NCBI RefSeq assembly: GCF_000815465.1
Contig: NZ_JSWE01000096.1
Coordinates: 124,001 to 188,000 of the forward strand
Direction of reading: 5' to 3'
Source: Candidatus Jidaibacter acanthamoeba
GTDB lineage: Bacteria; Pseudomonadota; Alphaproteobacteria; Rickettsiales; Midichloriaceae
DNA: 64,000 nucleotides
Positions 8,960 to 19,552 of the stretch are shown one piece after another. Made by a program: the position numbers and the translations under genes. Position 1 is the stretch's first letter. Each line of letters starts with the position of its first letter. The notes beneath the pieces are model-generated. The model was not told where the DNA came from. It did no database searches and worked only from the letters and a program-made list of their open reading frames with translations.

Positions 8960-10663
8960 TTATTGCCTACCTAACTTAGCAACGTTGTTTAAGTCAGCTT
9001 CCACCCTTTTCTCAAGTAAATTTTTGGTGAAATTACCTTTAATTGTTTTACCTAATTCTTCGGAAGCTTCCTTTGCAAAGGTGGTGAATTTATCATTTCC
9101 CATAAACTTTTTGAGGAAGTCTACAAACTTATCCACTATACCCATTTTATTGATAGCATTATTTTTGCTTGCGAGGTCATCATGAAGATCAGAGGCCTTA
9201 ACTTTGATGCTTTTTTCATCCTCCAGTTCAAGCTGTTTACCGGGCTCAAAGGTTTTTTTCACCTTATTAACTATTGCCTCGGCAAAATCTTCTTTTGAAT
9301 TTTTATATTTTTGGAAAAGTTTGGTTATAGATAATTTCACATTAGCAGTTAATTCTTCATACTGTTTGCTGATGTTAATAAGTTCACTTTTTTCAGATGC
9401 ATATTCTGAACTATTTAAGTTTTTTGCATGCTCTATTTTTGCACCGTTCATTACTAATACTTTTCTAATTTCTTGATTCGTACAAAGGCTCAAAGGTGTC
9501 TGCTGCTCGGAGTTGAAGCTATTAATTTTATCGCTATTTCTCTCAAAAAGATATTGAAGGCTAACATCACCGAATTCAGCTTTAAATGCAGGCGCCCCTT
9601 TATTTAAAGCATAAACGGCTCTATGTAATACATTATTATTATATTTATTATTTTCTACATATTTTAAATCTTCCAATGAATTAAAGCGTTCAATTTCACT
9701 AAGTGTTTTTTTGATAGCTTCGCTTCTCATTTCACTGATTAGAGGTGCGGTATATTTTTCAGGCAACCCTTCTATCTTCGGTTTTATTTCTCGCTTTACT
9801 AATAATTCAACTATGTGTTTAGGGGTGATTTCCTGTTCCTCTTTTATTGAGGAAATGAGTGAACTTGCTGCTTCACCGTTTAGGTAAGCTAATTTTGATA
9901 TTGAGTCTATAGCTTTGCTTCTCTTCTCTTCAGCATTTAAACCGCTTAACTCTTGTTCAAGTTTTTCTTCGATTATTTTATAATGAGTCTTAAGACCTCT
10001 TCTTTTATATTCTTTGTTTAAGGTATCACCCGATATTCCATTTTTTTGTTGATTAAGAAATACTTCCTCAGCTTGAGCATCAGTTACTAAAACATTCCTT
10101 TTAATAGTATCTATATATTGCAGTTTTATTTCTTTATTTTCTATTTCTTTCAATGAGGCATCCAACTCTGATAGTTTGCCGGTAATATGCTCATTAAAAC
10201 TTTTAATTAACTCAGATTTTTCTTGTGCAGGGATATCACCATTCTCCGCTAGTTCCAGCTCATAACGCAGCAGCTCAACTCCAATTAAAGCCTTTATATA
10301 ACCATCTTTTCTGTAATTACCTGCTTTAATAGGCTCCGGGATATCATTCGGTTGTAACTTTCCGTCTTTAATGCTTTCTAAAAGTTTGGAAATAGAAAGT
10401 TTGTCGTTATTTAATTGTCCATTAATAAACCCGACATCTTTATCCGTAAAACTATTTGCATTAAAAGTGGCTGCACTTAATAAGTTTTTAACTATTTTTT
10501 GAGTTAATTCAGGATTTGTTTCTATTAACAATTCTACATTCTTAATTCCACGGTTTTCAAAAAATGATATAAGTATTTGATCTAAATCTGCTGCCAGCAC
10601 AGGATCAAGAATTTTTGAAGTGTTTATCATATTTGTAAAAATGTTGCCGGGATTGCTCTTCAT
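8960..10663 (-). CDS. Large helical protein with one ankyrin-like stretch, unknown function
   Basis: 567 residues, soluble, predominantly helical and rich in Lys/Glu, without signal peptide. Residues 342-410 resemble degenerate ankyrin repeats (NNNVLHRAV, then EQQTPLSLCTNQEIRKVLVMNGAKI). Most of the rest (130-330 and 410-567) looks like long amphipathic or coiled helices. It is a single gene between a DUF3137 gene and a GNAT gene facing the same way. It may be an effector, as large orphan proteins with ankyrin stretches often are in Rickettsiales, but nothing in the sequence proves this. Confidence 0.75.
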   Translation of the reverse strand: MKSNPGNIFTNMINTSKILDPVLAADLDQILISFFENRGIKNVELLIETNPELTQKIVKNLLSAATFNANSFTDKDVGFINGQLNNDKLSISKLLESIKDGKLQPNDIPEPIKAGNYRKDGYIKALIGVELLRYELELAENGDIPAQEKSELIKSFNEHITGKLSELDASLKEIENKEIKLQYIDTIKRNVLVTDAQAEEVFLNQQKNGISGDTLNKEYKRRGLKTHYKIIEEKLEQELSGLNAEEKRSKAIDSISKLAYLNGEAASSLISSIKEEQEITPKHIVELLVKREIKPKIEGLPEKYTAPLISEMRSEAIKKTLSEIERFNSLEDLKYVENNKYNNNVLHRAVYALNKGAPAFKAEFGDVSLQYLFERNSDKINSFNSEQQTPLSLCTNQEIRKVLVMNGAKIEHAKNLNSSEYASEKSELINISKQYEELTANVKLSITKLFQKYKNSKEDFAEAIVNKVKKTFEPGKQLELEDEKSIKVKASDLHDDLASKNNAINKMGIVDKFVDFLKKFMGNDKFTTFAKEASEELGKTIKGNFTKNLLEKRVEADLNNVAKLGRQ

Positions 10664-10792
10664 AAAATTATTTTATGATTTAATTATAATTTGATTATGA
10701 CGCTAAATTCTTAACAAAAGGTTAATAAGGCACTTTTTAAAGCAATAAATTTATAAAGCTTATAAGATTTTAATAGTTTTGAATAAATAAAC

Positions 10793-11398
10793 TTAAGCTA
10801 AAAAGCCGGCGAAATCATTTGCAGTGATCGAGTAAATATATACATCAATCGGTTCGCCTCTTATAATTCTATACCCGCGCATAGTGCCTTCGCGTTTAAA
10901 GCCTACTTTTTCGAGTAAACGCTGCGAAGGAATGTTGCCGAGCATGGTGCGCGCTTCAATGCGATGAAGATTCATATTTTTAAAGCCGAATATAATAGCA
11001 TTGGTTAATGCTTTAGTCATAATACCTCGGTTCCAATATTCCTTCATTAAATCATAGCTGATTTCAGCTCTACGATTACTGAAATTCCATGTATTGAAAC
11101 CGATAGTACCTAAAAATTCATCGGTTGAAGTATCTGAAATTGTCCAAAATACACTTTGTTTTCTATAAAATAATCCCCCCCAAAATTTTATTTCCTGCTC
11201 TGTTTGTTCCAAGCTATTGGGAACATCTTCATCGGAAAGATACTTAATAACTTCAGGCTCTGACATCATTTTAAAATATCTTTCCTTATCCGAAAGCATC
11301 AAATCTCTGAGCTTAATTGTACCAAGCTCTATAACCGGAAATTTATTAAAAAAACGGTGGTAATTAAAAATGTCTGACAAAGCCTTTTCCCTTAGCAA
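10793..11398 (-). CDS. GNAT N-acetyltransferase, RimJ/RimL-like
   Basis: 201 residues with the full RimJ/RimL order. The N-terminal LGTIKLRDLMLSDKERYFKMMSEPEVIKYL opens the domain. GTIGFNTWNFSNRRAEISYDL is the core strand and WNRGIMTKAL the acetyl-CoA pyrophosphate loop (R/Q-x-x-G-x-x-x-A type). LHRIEARTMLGNIPSQRLLEKVGFKREGTMRGY closes the fold. Such enzymes acetylate N-terminal amines of proteins or small molecules; the substrate cannot be read here. It lies 71 bp downstream of grpE on the same strand. Confidence 0.9.
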   Translation of the reverse strand: MLREKALSDIFNYHRFFNKFPVIELGTIKLRDLMLSDKERYFKMMSEPEVIKYLSDEDVPNSLEQTEQEIKFWGGLFYRKQSVFWTISDTSTDEFLGTIGFNTWNFSNRRAEISYDLMKEYWNRGIMTKALTNAIIFGFKNMNLHRIEARTMLGNIPSQRLLEKVGFKREGTMRGYRIIRGEPIDVYIYSITANDFAGFLA

Positions 11399-11469
11399 TT
11401 TAAAAAAAACATATATTTAAATTTAAATACAACTAAGTAAACTTTTATTCAAGTTACATTTTTATTAAA

Positions 11470-12063
11470 CTAAGAGGACGATTTTGCTACCGCTACTAAC
11501 GCCGGGCGAAGCAATCTGTCTTTAATAATGTATCCTGCTTGAATAACCTGAACAATTGTTCCTTCTGGCTTTTGAGCATCGGGAACCTGTACGATTGCCT
11601 GGTGAAAATTATGATCAAACTGTTGTTCCAACGGATAGATTCTTATGATACCATACTTTTCAAAAATACTGGCAAGAGAGTTTTTAGTTAATTCAACACC
11701 TTCTAATAATGCTTTAAGAGCCGGACTGGCTTCTATTTCATTTTGCGGAATATTGTCAATAGCTCTATGCATATTTTCCTGCACTTCAATTAGGTCTCTG
11801 GCAAAGTTGGAGATTGCATATTTATGATTATCTTCGAGCTCTTTTTCATGTCTTTTACGTAAATTCTGGTTTTCCGCCTTTTCTCTTAGGATTAATTCTT
11901 TTAAAGATTTAATTTCTTCTTCCAGTTTTTTACTAACTTCCATCAAGCTGTTTTCTAGCAGGTTTTCTTCTTGGTTTTCAGTTTGTTCTTGAGCTTGGAT
12001 CTCGGTATTCTCAGGGGTTTTATTTAATTCACTGGTGTTATTTTCATCATGTATAATTGACAT
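11470..12063 (-). CDS. grpE: Nucleotide exchange factor GrpE
   Basis: 197 residues. The N-terminal 45 residues are acidic and disordered (NTSELNKTPENTEIQAQEQ). A long coiled coil (about 45-105) and a C-terminal beta wing follow. The wing region includes GVELTKNSLASIFEKYGI, FDHNFHQAIVQVPD and GTIVQVIQAGYIIKDRLLRPALVAVAK, the GrpE signature. It releases ADP from DnaK. A sigma-32-like promoter can be drawn upstream. dnaK is not in the window. Confidence 0.96.
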   Translation of the reverse strand: MSIIHDENNTSELNKTPENTEIQAQEQTENQEENLLENSLMEVSKKLEEEIKSLKELILREKAENQNLRKRHEKELEDNHKYAISNFARDLIEVQENMHRAIDNIPQNEIEASPALKALLEGVELTKNSLASIFEKYGIIRIYPLEQQFDHNFHQAIVQVPDAQKPEGTIVQVIQAGYIIKDRLLRPALVAVAKSSS

Positions 12064-12098
12064 ATTATTCCTAAGGTTTTATTAATTTTATGCAATGA

Positions 12099-12127
12099 AT
12101 TTAGTGCGTATATTAAAAATTTTCAAG
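12099..12127 (-). promoter_or_regulatory. Candidate heat-shock (RpoH-type) promoter for grpE
   Basis: On the minus strand, CTTGAAA (12121-12127) matches the sigma-32 -35 box. It is followed after about 14 bases by CACTAAAT (12099-12106), a partial match to the alphaproteobacterial -10 region. The 3' end lies about 35 bp before the grpE ATG. The -10 match is loose and the region is AT-rich. Confidence 0.3.
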
Positions 12128-12210
12128 ATCAAAGCTCTTAATATAATTGATTTATATTATACTTTTCTAGTATTATTAAATTAATGGGATTAATGGTAAC
12201 TTAAAAATAA

Positions 12211-13185
<975 letters not shown>

Positions 13186-13216
13186 AGTAAGATGATTTTA
13201 ATAATATAAAATCTTG

Positions 13217-13252
13217 TAAGCCGGCTTACTTAAATTTTAAGCCGGCTTTTTA
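13217..13252 (+). terminator. Rho-independent terminator after mdh
   Basis: AAGCCGGC (13218-13225) pairs perfectly with GCCGGCTT (13241-13248) around a 15-base loop, followed by a short T tract. It lies 32 bp after the mdh stop. Confidence 0.8.
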
Positions 13253-13264
13253 AATATAAATAAT

Positions 13265-14137
13265 ATGATAAAAAAATTTATTAATAAAATCTTACGTAAC
13301 TTATTTGACTCCAGGGGAGCGGTTATAGGCCCTAGAATGAAATCCGGAGTAGATATTAAAGAAGTACGTTTATCTAAAGGTTTTAAGTTAAAAATTTATA
13401 AGCCTACCGCAAATAAATCAGGTAAAGCTTTACCGGTATTTATATATTATCACGGCGGCGGATGGACTATAGGGAGCCTAAAAGCTTATGGCCCTATGCT
13501 TAAGTATTTATGCTATCATACGGGTTTTATAGTGGTGGGAGTCGAATATAGAAAAGCTCCTGAGCACAAATTCCCTCAAGCGGCTTATGACGCATTAGAG
13601 GGCTATAATTGGGTGATTGATAATATTGAAGCTATAAACGGCGATATTAGTAAGATAATGATCGGAGGGGATAGTGCAGGGGGTAACTTAACCTGTGTAG
13701 TTTTAAATTATTTGCAGGAAAAACAACAACCGCTCCCGATAAAGCAAGTGCTGATTTACCCGGTGCTTGATGTAAGTGAAGAGGGAATAAAGCGAGCACG
13801 GGAAAGTAAAAGATGGTGGGTAGGGAAGTTAGGCAGTAAGATATTAGATTACCAGTTAAGTCTATATACTAATACTTCTGAAGACCTAAAATCACCGCTT
13901 ATGTGCCCTGATATTTCAGACTTAGACTTAAGCAATACAGAAACTCTCATAATCACTGCAGAGTTTGACCCGCTATTTATCGGAGCAGGAGATTATATTG
14001 ATATTTTACAAAAAAACAGCTACTCAGTAGTTCACAAGCATTATCCCAATACTTTTCACGGCTTCGTTAATTTTGCAGGCGTTTCCCCTAAAGCTCAATC
14101 TGCTTTAATGGATGTAGTTGAGTTTTTACTAAAGTAA
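13265..14137 (+). CDS. Alpha/beta hydrolase, hormone-sensitive-lipase-like esterase
   Basis: 290 residues. The oxyanion-hole motif YYHGGGW is at 61-67, the nucleophile elbow GGDSAGG at 134-140 (Ser137), the acid Asp235 in AEFDPL and the base His265 in FHGF. The EYRKAPEHKFPQAAYDA segment (94-110) is also typical of the HSL family (esterase/lipase group IV). It hydrolyses carboxyl esters; the substrate is unknown. No secretion signal is present, so it is probably cytoplasmic. It starts 13 bp after the mdh terminator and converges on the ankyrin gene at 14148. Confidence 0.93.
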   Translation: MIKKFINKILRNLFDSRGAVIGPRMKSGVDIKEVRLSKGFKLKIYKPTANKSGKALPVFIYYHGGGWTIGSLKAYGPMLKYLCYHTGFIVVGVEYRKAPEHKFPQAAYDALEGYNWVIDNIEAINGDISKIMIGGDSAGGNLTCVVLNYLQEKQQPLPIKQVLIYPVLDVSEEGIKRARESKRWWVGKLGSKILDYQLSLYTNTSEDLKSPLMCPDISDLDLSNTETLIITAEFDPLFIGAGDYIDILQKNSYSVVHKHYPNTFHGFVNFAGVSPKAQSALMDVVEFLLK

Positions 14138-14147
14138 GTTATTATTT

Positions 14148-15920
14148 TTATAACTCTTTGTCTTTGCCTTTTTCTTTGTCTGCTTTTATTCTATCTACGA
14201 ATTCCGAAGTTTTAACTCGTTTAGCAATCGGAAAAAACCTTTTAATATCCTGGCTGTGGTCTCTTGCGACTTCTTCAAGTTTTCTTCTTTCAATCCGTTC
14301 GTCCCGTTGTTTTGAGCTCGTAGAGGTAATTTCCTTAATTGTTTCATTAAGTTCCCGTATAGCATCAACAAAATATGGCTGGGGGGTTTTAAAAGCATTT
14401 AAAACGCTTGTAACATTATCACGATCTTGTTTATAAAAAATATTGGTTGTTAAAATTCTTTCTAGATTTTGAATCATTGGGTTTAAAGGTTCATTGCTTA
14501 GAATAATTTGATGCATAAAATTTTTAAGATTGTCTTCTTTCTCTAAATCGGTTGGAAATTTCCCTGGTTGTAGATATTGAGGTAGCTCCCTATAAGAGTT
14601 TAAAGATAATTCAAATTTTCGTCTGTTATCTAATGTTTCATTTTTTGCTAACTCACTATCAAACATTAATGGAGGGCAAGGAGTAGGGAAGTTTAGTGGA
14701 TATCTACTGCAAAGCATCCCGGCAATGAACGGAGATATAAATTCATTAAGTTCTTTCATGTTTTGTTCAACTTCTTTTTTTACCTCATCAAACCAGGGTT
14801 TTAATTGATCTGCTACAGGTAAGCCTTTCATGTAATCTTCCCAACCAGAAGGGACACCTTTTAACTTAAAATGAGATTTTAATATTTGCAGGACTACTGG
14901 ATTTATACTTCCTATGGTTTCCGCCTCTTGATTAAATCCCATGTAATCATGGTTAAATAAAGTTTCTGCAGTGGAGCTATAATTATAAATTGTTAATACT
15001 TTATCTTGTATAGTTTTTTTCTCTATCGGTGTATCCGGGAGATTTTTAAAAGTATTATAGGGAACGATAGCTCCATTTAACGCGAGTAATTCAAACAATT
15101 CATAGTTACCCTCTAAAAATGCTATATCTATAGGAGTTTTACCTTTATCATTTTCAATATCAATACCGATCCCATAATTCAGCAATATTTCAGCAAATTC
15201 TTTCCCGGCTAAATCTTTAGCGGCATAGTGTAAAGGGGTGCATCCCTCATCATCTGTGGCATTAACATTTGCATTGTTTTTTAATAATATCTTAACCATC
15301 TCATTTCTATCTATACCTTCTAAGGTATTAATAACTCTAAGAAGGCAGATATCAAGGTTGATGTCTTGATCAATATTATCCCCGTTGTGCAAAAAAAATT
15401 CTACTATTTCTTTCTTTCCGGGAAAACTGTCTTTTGTAATAAACCAACTAAGCGGAGACTCTCTGCCTTCGCCGGTAAATTGATAATTAAGATTTGCCCC
15501 GTTTTCAATCAGTAATTTGATCATTTCTACACTTTTTGCATTATAAAGCGGAGGGCGTGCATATTCCCCAATTAAATTCACGTCAGCACCATGTGAAATG
15601 AGTAACCGCGCTATCTCAATATGATTACTTATAACTGCATTAATAAGCATTGTATCTTGTAAATAATCTTTACTGACATAATTTAAGTCAATTTCTCCTC
15701 GATTATTATCAAGGCACAGCTGCACGATTTTCAAATGCCCTTTTTCCACAGCCTTTTCTATAAACAGCTTTAAATCTTCTTTAATTGCTGCAACGAGCTC
15801 ATTTTCAGGAATACTACTGATAAACTCTTCTACTTGTTCAGGAGCTTCATTCTCGATTTTTTCCAATAAAATTAGTTTCAAATTACTTTTTATATTGAGG
15901 CTTGTATTTTTTTCAATCAT
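14148..15920 (-). CDS. Ankyrin-repeat protein with C-terminal Myc-NLS-like and FF-motif tail
   Basis: 590 residues, no signal peptide. About seven ankyrin repeats span roughly 52-290, the clearest being HIEIARLLISHGADVN, SVEMIKLLIENGANLN and DEGCTPLHYAAKDLAGKEFAEILLNYG. The 290-535 part is helical and unassigned. The last 55 residues repeat the tail of the ankyrin protein at 2341-3123: SKQRDERIERRKLEE (536-550), HSQDIKRFF (555-563), AKRVKTSEF (566-574) and a basic KGKDKEL end. AKRVK equals the core of the c-Myc nuclear localisation signal. The shared tail outside the repeats suggests a common targeting or secretion module. An effector role is inference. Confidence 0.85.
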   Translation of the reverse strand: MIEKNTSLNIKSNLKLILLEKIENEAPEQVEEFISSIPENELVAAIKEDLKLFIEKAVEKGHLKIVQLCLDNNRGEIDLNYVSKDYLQDTMLINAVISNHIEIARLLISHGADVNLIGEYARPPLYNAKSVEMIKLLIENGANLNYQFTGEGRESPLSWFITKDSFPGKKEIVEFFLHNGDNIDQDINLDICLLRVINTLEGIDRNEMVKILLKNNANVNATDDEGCTPLHYAAKDLAGKEFAEILLNYGIGIDIENDKGKTPIDIAFLEGNYELFELLALNGAIVPYNTFKNLPDTPIEKKTIQDKVLTIYNYSSTAETLFNHDYMGFNQEAETIGSINPVVLQILKSHFKLKGVPSGWEDYMKGLPVADQLKPWFDEVKKEVEQNMKELNEFISPFIAGMLCSRYPLNFPTPCPPLMFDSELAKNETLDNRRKFELSLNSYRELPQYLQPGKFPTDLEKEDNLKNFMHQIILSNEPLNPMIQNLERILTTNIFYKQDRDNVTSVLNAFKTPQPYFVDAIRELNETIKEITSTSSKQRDERIERRKLEEVARDHSQDIKRFFPIAKRVKTSEFVDRIKADKEKGKDKEL

Positions 15921-16057
15921 AGTGATGCTCTTAATTTTTTATCTATATAATTAACGGATTATATATTTTCTCATTATGTTTAGGAAGTCCTTTGCCGAAA
16001 ATTTATTACTAAAATTTTTTAAAATTGTTGCTAAATTGGATAAAAAACAAAAATATG

Positions 16058-17428
16058 TTAAGAAAGCCTATTATTAGATATAAGTTGCTCTATTAATTTC
16101 TCTTCAGCTGTTTTTAGGTCTTTATATTTCATCAATGTATTATTAATCATGACTACAAGGGCGTATCTCGATTTTCCTTGTTTATCGTTAATAAACCCGA
16201 CTAAGCAGCTTGTGTTTTCCATATATCCCGTTTTGGCGATAAGTGAACCTCGGCTTATTATTAAACTATCGATAAAGCGAGTTTTAAGTGTGCCGTTGCT
16301 TGATGATGAGGGTAGTGCAGCAAGAAGGGTTTCTTTTATTTCTCGTGGTTCATAATGAATTTTCTCAAGTAATGAGATGAAAATATCTGCTGAAATAAGG
16401 TTCTTTCGGGAAAGGCCGGAACCATCCTTCAGCTGAATTTCAAGTTCTTCATTTTTAAGTTGGTGTGCAACAAAATCATAAAGTATTTTAGTGCCCGCCT
16501 TAAAACTACCGACTTTACATTTTTTAGTAGCAATCGTTTTAAGTAAAACTTCCCCGATCAGATTATTGGAATCCTGCAAAAATGTTTTAAGTATCTCATT
16601 AAGCGGACGTGATTTAAAGCTGAAAAGCACTTTTGAAGAAGAAGGTGTCTTATTAAACTTAATATCTTGAAAAGCTATATTGCCCCTATTTAAGTAAAAC
16701 TTAATTAAGTTTTGAGCCCATAATTTAGGACTTTGAATAGCAATTTTTAATATATCGGGAGAAGAGCCTTTTAGTGAGCAACCGTGAAGCATATAAATAT
16801 TACTGTCATTAGATGTGAGCTCTAATTCACATTGCGGGCTTTTCTCTGATATTAATTTAACATGATTAGCAATTTTAGGATAAGGGCTATATTCGGTTAA
16901 TTGAAAAGCTGACCCTTTTTCTTTAAGTTTCAGGGTAAAAAAGTTTTGATCGATCACAATTGCAGAGACGGGTGCCGAGAATGCAAAATTCTTATCTTCT
17001 ATATTCCACCCGTCTGCATAATATTTATCATCAAAGCGGCTATCATCTATTATTATATTTCCCTTAATTTTTGTAATCCCTTTTTCTTTTAGCTTTATGG
17101 AGAGGGAGGCAAGGTCTTTTTGCGAGAGATCAGGATTACCGTCGAAAGTGATATATAAGTTGCCATGTAAAGTTTTGTTTACCACTTTACCTTGAGTTGA
17201 AAATTTGGTTTCAAAGCGATAATTATTCCCTAGCTCTTTTAATGCAGCATACGCGGTAATTAATTTTTGCGTGCTTGCCGGGGTCATAAGCTTTCCGGAA
17301 TTATGTTCGGCAATAACTTTTGAAGTTTTTAAATCAACAAGTTTGTATGAATAAAAGTTACTTTCTTCCGCATAAAGTATTTTACTCTGTAATACTAGAA
17401 AAATAAGTAATAGACTGATTTTATACAT
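16058..17428 (-). CDS. dacB: D-alanyl-D-alanine carboxypeptidase/endopeptidase, PBP4 (S13) family
   Basis: 456 residues with an N-terminal signal peptide (about 1-20). The penicilloyl-serine motifs are in order: STQK (Ser52-Lys55), SGLSRKN as the SxN element and KTG in LIAKTGYMEN near residue 400. The large insert between the first two motifs marks the S13 (DacB) family. It trims peptide stems and cross-links of periplasmic murein. Together with mltG, dapB and the transglycosylase at 49438 it indicates that the cell keeps a peptidoglycan wall. Confidence 0.93.
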   Translation of the reverse strand: MYKISLLLIFLVLQSKILYAEESNFYSYKLVDLKTSKVIAEHNSGKLMTPASTQKLITAYAALKELGNNYRFETKFSTQGKVVNKTLHGNLYITFDGNPDLSQKDLASLSIKLKEKGITKIKGNIIIDDSRFDDKYYADGWNIEDKNFAFSAPVSAIVIDQNFFTLKLKEKGSAFQLTEYSPYPKIANHVKLISEKSPQCELELTSNDSNIYMLHGCSLKGSSPDILKIAIQSPKLWAQNLIKFYLNRGNIAFQDIKFNKTPSSSKVLFSFKSRPLNEILKTFLQDSNNLIGEVLLKTIATKKCKVGSFKAGTKILYDFVAHQLKNEELEIQLKDGSGLSRKNLISADIFISLLEKIHYEPREIKETLLAALPSSSSNGTLKTRFIDSLIISRGSLIAKTGYMENTSCLVGFINDKQGKSRYALVVMINNTLMKYKDLKTAEEKLIEQLISNNRLS

Positions 17429-17542
17429 GAAATTTTTTGTAATTATTGGGTTAGTAAAAATAGTAAGTATAATTAATCTTTTTTCAACACAAGATTTTTA
17501 TTGTTATTCTAAGCTTGATGTCAAATAGACTTCTTAATTTTA

Positions 17543-19477
17543 ATGCGTTATGTAAATAAAAATTATACTATATTTAAACCAAGCAGAAAAACAGAAGACA
17601 TGAAAAACTTTGATTGCTTAACTGAATTGGAACTTTTTTGCGCATTATCTACAGATGTAGATGAGATCAAAATCACTACACTTAACTACAAGGATTTATT
17701 CTTAAAATTAGAGGAAATCTATGAGAAATTATTTCCTTATACTTTTGATCTTTTAATAACCGGTTCACATCAAATAGTTGGTAAAGAAAAAGTATTATCC
17801 TTAGAAAACCTTTTAGAAAAACTGGAAAAAACTCTTTCTTTTATTCCTCTGCCGGCGCTAGCAAATTTTTACTATGAGTTCATGCACTTAAAGCCTTTTG
17901 AATACGGAAATAGTATAGTACTGAGGACATTTGTTTTTAAGCTCGCTAAATCTATCGATATGAGTCTTGATTTTAGAGTTCTAACCGATAGAGAAGCGAA
18001 AGAATTAATGACCAATAAAAGCTTAGGCTCAATAACTAAAATATTAGAAAAAGCAGCTAACCGCAAATATCCTACTAAAGAATTGAAAATTAGGCATCCA
18101 TGGCCGAAATGGCCGGAGGCCTCGTTTAAAGTCAATGATAAAAATTTCCTATGTTTTGAAGGTAAGTATTTAGTTGCAATAGACGGTACTTTGTTTCCGA
18201 TTAAAAATATTAAAGAAGCATTAGAGAATGATGATTGCATAGATTCTCTTAAATATAAAAAAAAGCTTTTTTCAATCTCGACAAAAAAAGCGATTGACGG
18301 TATTCCAATTGAGCCGAGCAAGGTGCCGCTCGTGAGCTTAAATCATGATATATTAACCGGGTTAAGTATTGATAAAGAGCTACCTATCTTAGTAAATGCG
18401 ATTCGTAAAAATAATATTTCCATGCCGGAGCTTCCCGGAAAAATTAATGAAATTAGGAGCAAAGAAGATAACTTAGTAACCAATATTGCTGAAAAAGCTT
18501 CCGAGCGCCTGGTGCACACCGTAAAGCTTATAAAGCATATAGCTAAAAATGCATTTTTAAACAAGCAACCGACTGAAGAACATGACTTGTTTATAACCAT
18601 GGGAGGAAGCGGTTCAGGCAAAGGTTTATTAAATGAGATAGCTTTGGAAGCCTCGGATAATAACCTTGTTGAAGCCTCACTTGATAAATCCAGGTATTTT
18701 AGCTTCATATATAAATTATTAATTGCTTGTCAGCATCATAATGATGATTATAAAATTATTGCGCAGTTTGCCTATGTGCTTAGAGACACAATCCTGAATT
18801 ATGCGCTTGCGGAAGGGTATAATCTATTATTTGACGGATCAGGAATTCCATACAAAGGAAGATATGACCATCTGGTTGAAATTTTTAAAAATTCTGGTTA
18901 TAGAACGCATATATTAGTTGCTGAAACTCCATTTTACCTCATCCATTCAAAAAATAAGGGAATAGATTCTTACCACAAAATAATTAATCGCTTCAGATAT
19001 TCAAAAGACCATAGAGCCCTACCATGGCGAATTGCAATTCAAAAACACGCTGGTCAACCACAGTCACAGCTTAATGCTGCTTGTGACAAAAATGTTAAGT
19101 CTTTTTTAATTATTGATACTTTACCAAAAAAAGAAAAAACATATATTTTAGCTTTTACTAAAGATATTAATAAAGATGCTTTAACCCATTTTTTAGAATT
19201 TAAAAATCAGCCGGAAAAACTATTGGAGTATATAATACAAAAGCAGTTGCTTCCTAAGAAGCGGATAAATAATATTATACCCGAAATGCTTGATTTCTTA
19301 ATATGCACGAAACTTTCCCGTGAATCATATAGGGTGCTGATAATAACAAATAAGCAACGCTTTATTGAATCCCTAAAAAAGTGCTTGCTAAATACTGAAT
19401 CAAAGGGGAAAGAAGATATATTCTTTAATCCTTTTCCTTATTTAATCCCTGCAATTGATTTTGAGTATAAGTATTAG
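17543..19477 (+). CDS. Zeta-toxin-type kinase with degenerate Fic-like N-terminal domain
   Basis: 644 residues. The N-terminal part resembles a Fic fold: LEEIYEKLFPYTFDLL (57-70) aligns with the conserved helix of Fic proteins. HLKPFEYGNSIVLRTFVFKLAKSI (115-138) aligns with the catalytic HPFxxGNGR loop, but His is replaced by Lys117 and the terminal Gly-Arg by Ser-Ile. The C-terminal part is a zeta-toxin/P-loop kinase: ITMGGSGSGKG (351-361) is the Walker A, then SLDKSRYF (379-386), LLFDGSG (428-434) and RFRYSKDHRALPW. Zeta enzymes phosphorylate UDP-sugars or related targets. No small antitoxin gene is adjacent. A later start at Met20 (17600) is possible. The Fic assignment is weaker than the zeta one. 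Confidence 0.7.
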   Translation: MRYVNKNYTIFKPSRKTEDMKNFDCLTELELFCALSTDVDEIKITTLNYKDLFLKLEEIYEKLFPYTFDLLITGSHQIVGKEKVLSLENLLEKLEKTLSFIPLPALANFYYEFMHLKPFEYGNSIVLRTFVFKLAKSIDMSLDFRVLTDREAKELMTNKSLGSITKILEKAANRKYPTKELKIRHPWPKWPEASFKVNDKNFLCFEGKYLVAIDGTLFPIKNIKEALENDDCIDSLKYKKKLFSISTKKAIDGIPIEPSKVPLVSLNHDILTGLSIDKELPILVNAIRKNNISMPELPGKINEIRSKEDNLVTNIAEKASERLVHTVKLIKHIAKNAFLNKQPTEEHDLFITMGGSGSGKGLLNEIALEASDNNLVEASLDKSRYFSFIYKLLIACQHHNDDYKIIAQFAYVLRDTILNYALAEGYNLLFDGSGIPYKGRYDHLVEIFKNSGYRTHILVAETPFYLIHSKNKGIDSYHKIINRFRYSKDHRALPWRIAIQKHAGQPQSQLNAACDKNVKSFLIIDTLPKKEKTYILAFTKDINKDALTHFLEFKNQPEKLLEYIIQKQLLPKKRINNIIPEMLDFLICTKLSRESYRVLIITNKQRFIESLKKCLLNTESKGKEDIFFNPFPYLIPAIDFEYKY

Positions 19478-19552
19478 TTGCCTTTCACTTAACTATTACT
19501 TATAAAAGTTATATCTTGCTTTTAAAAACTACATATAACAAATTTTTTCCAA

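Noticed and set aside
14148-14170. C-terminal KDKEL of the second ankyrin protein resembles the ER-retention signal KDEL
   Set aside because: The last four residues are DKEL, not KDEL, the protein has no signal peptide, and the related tail at 3123 ends EKAL.
17543-19477. Classic zeta toxin-antitoxin locus
   Set aside because: No small epsilon-like antitoxin gene lies on either side, and the protein is more than twice the size of simple zeta toxins.
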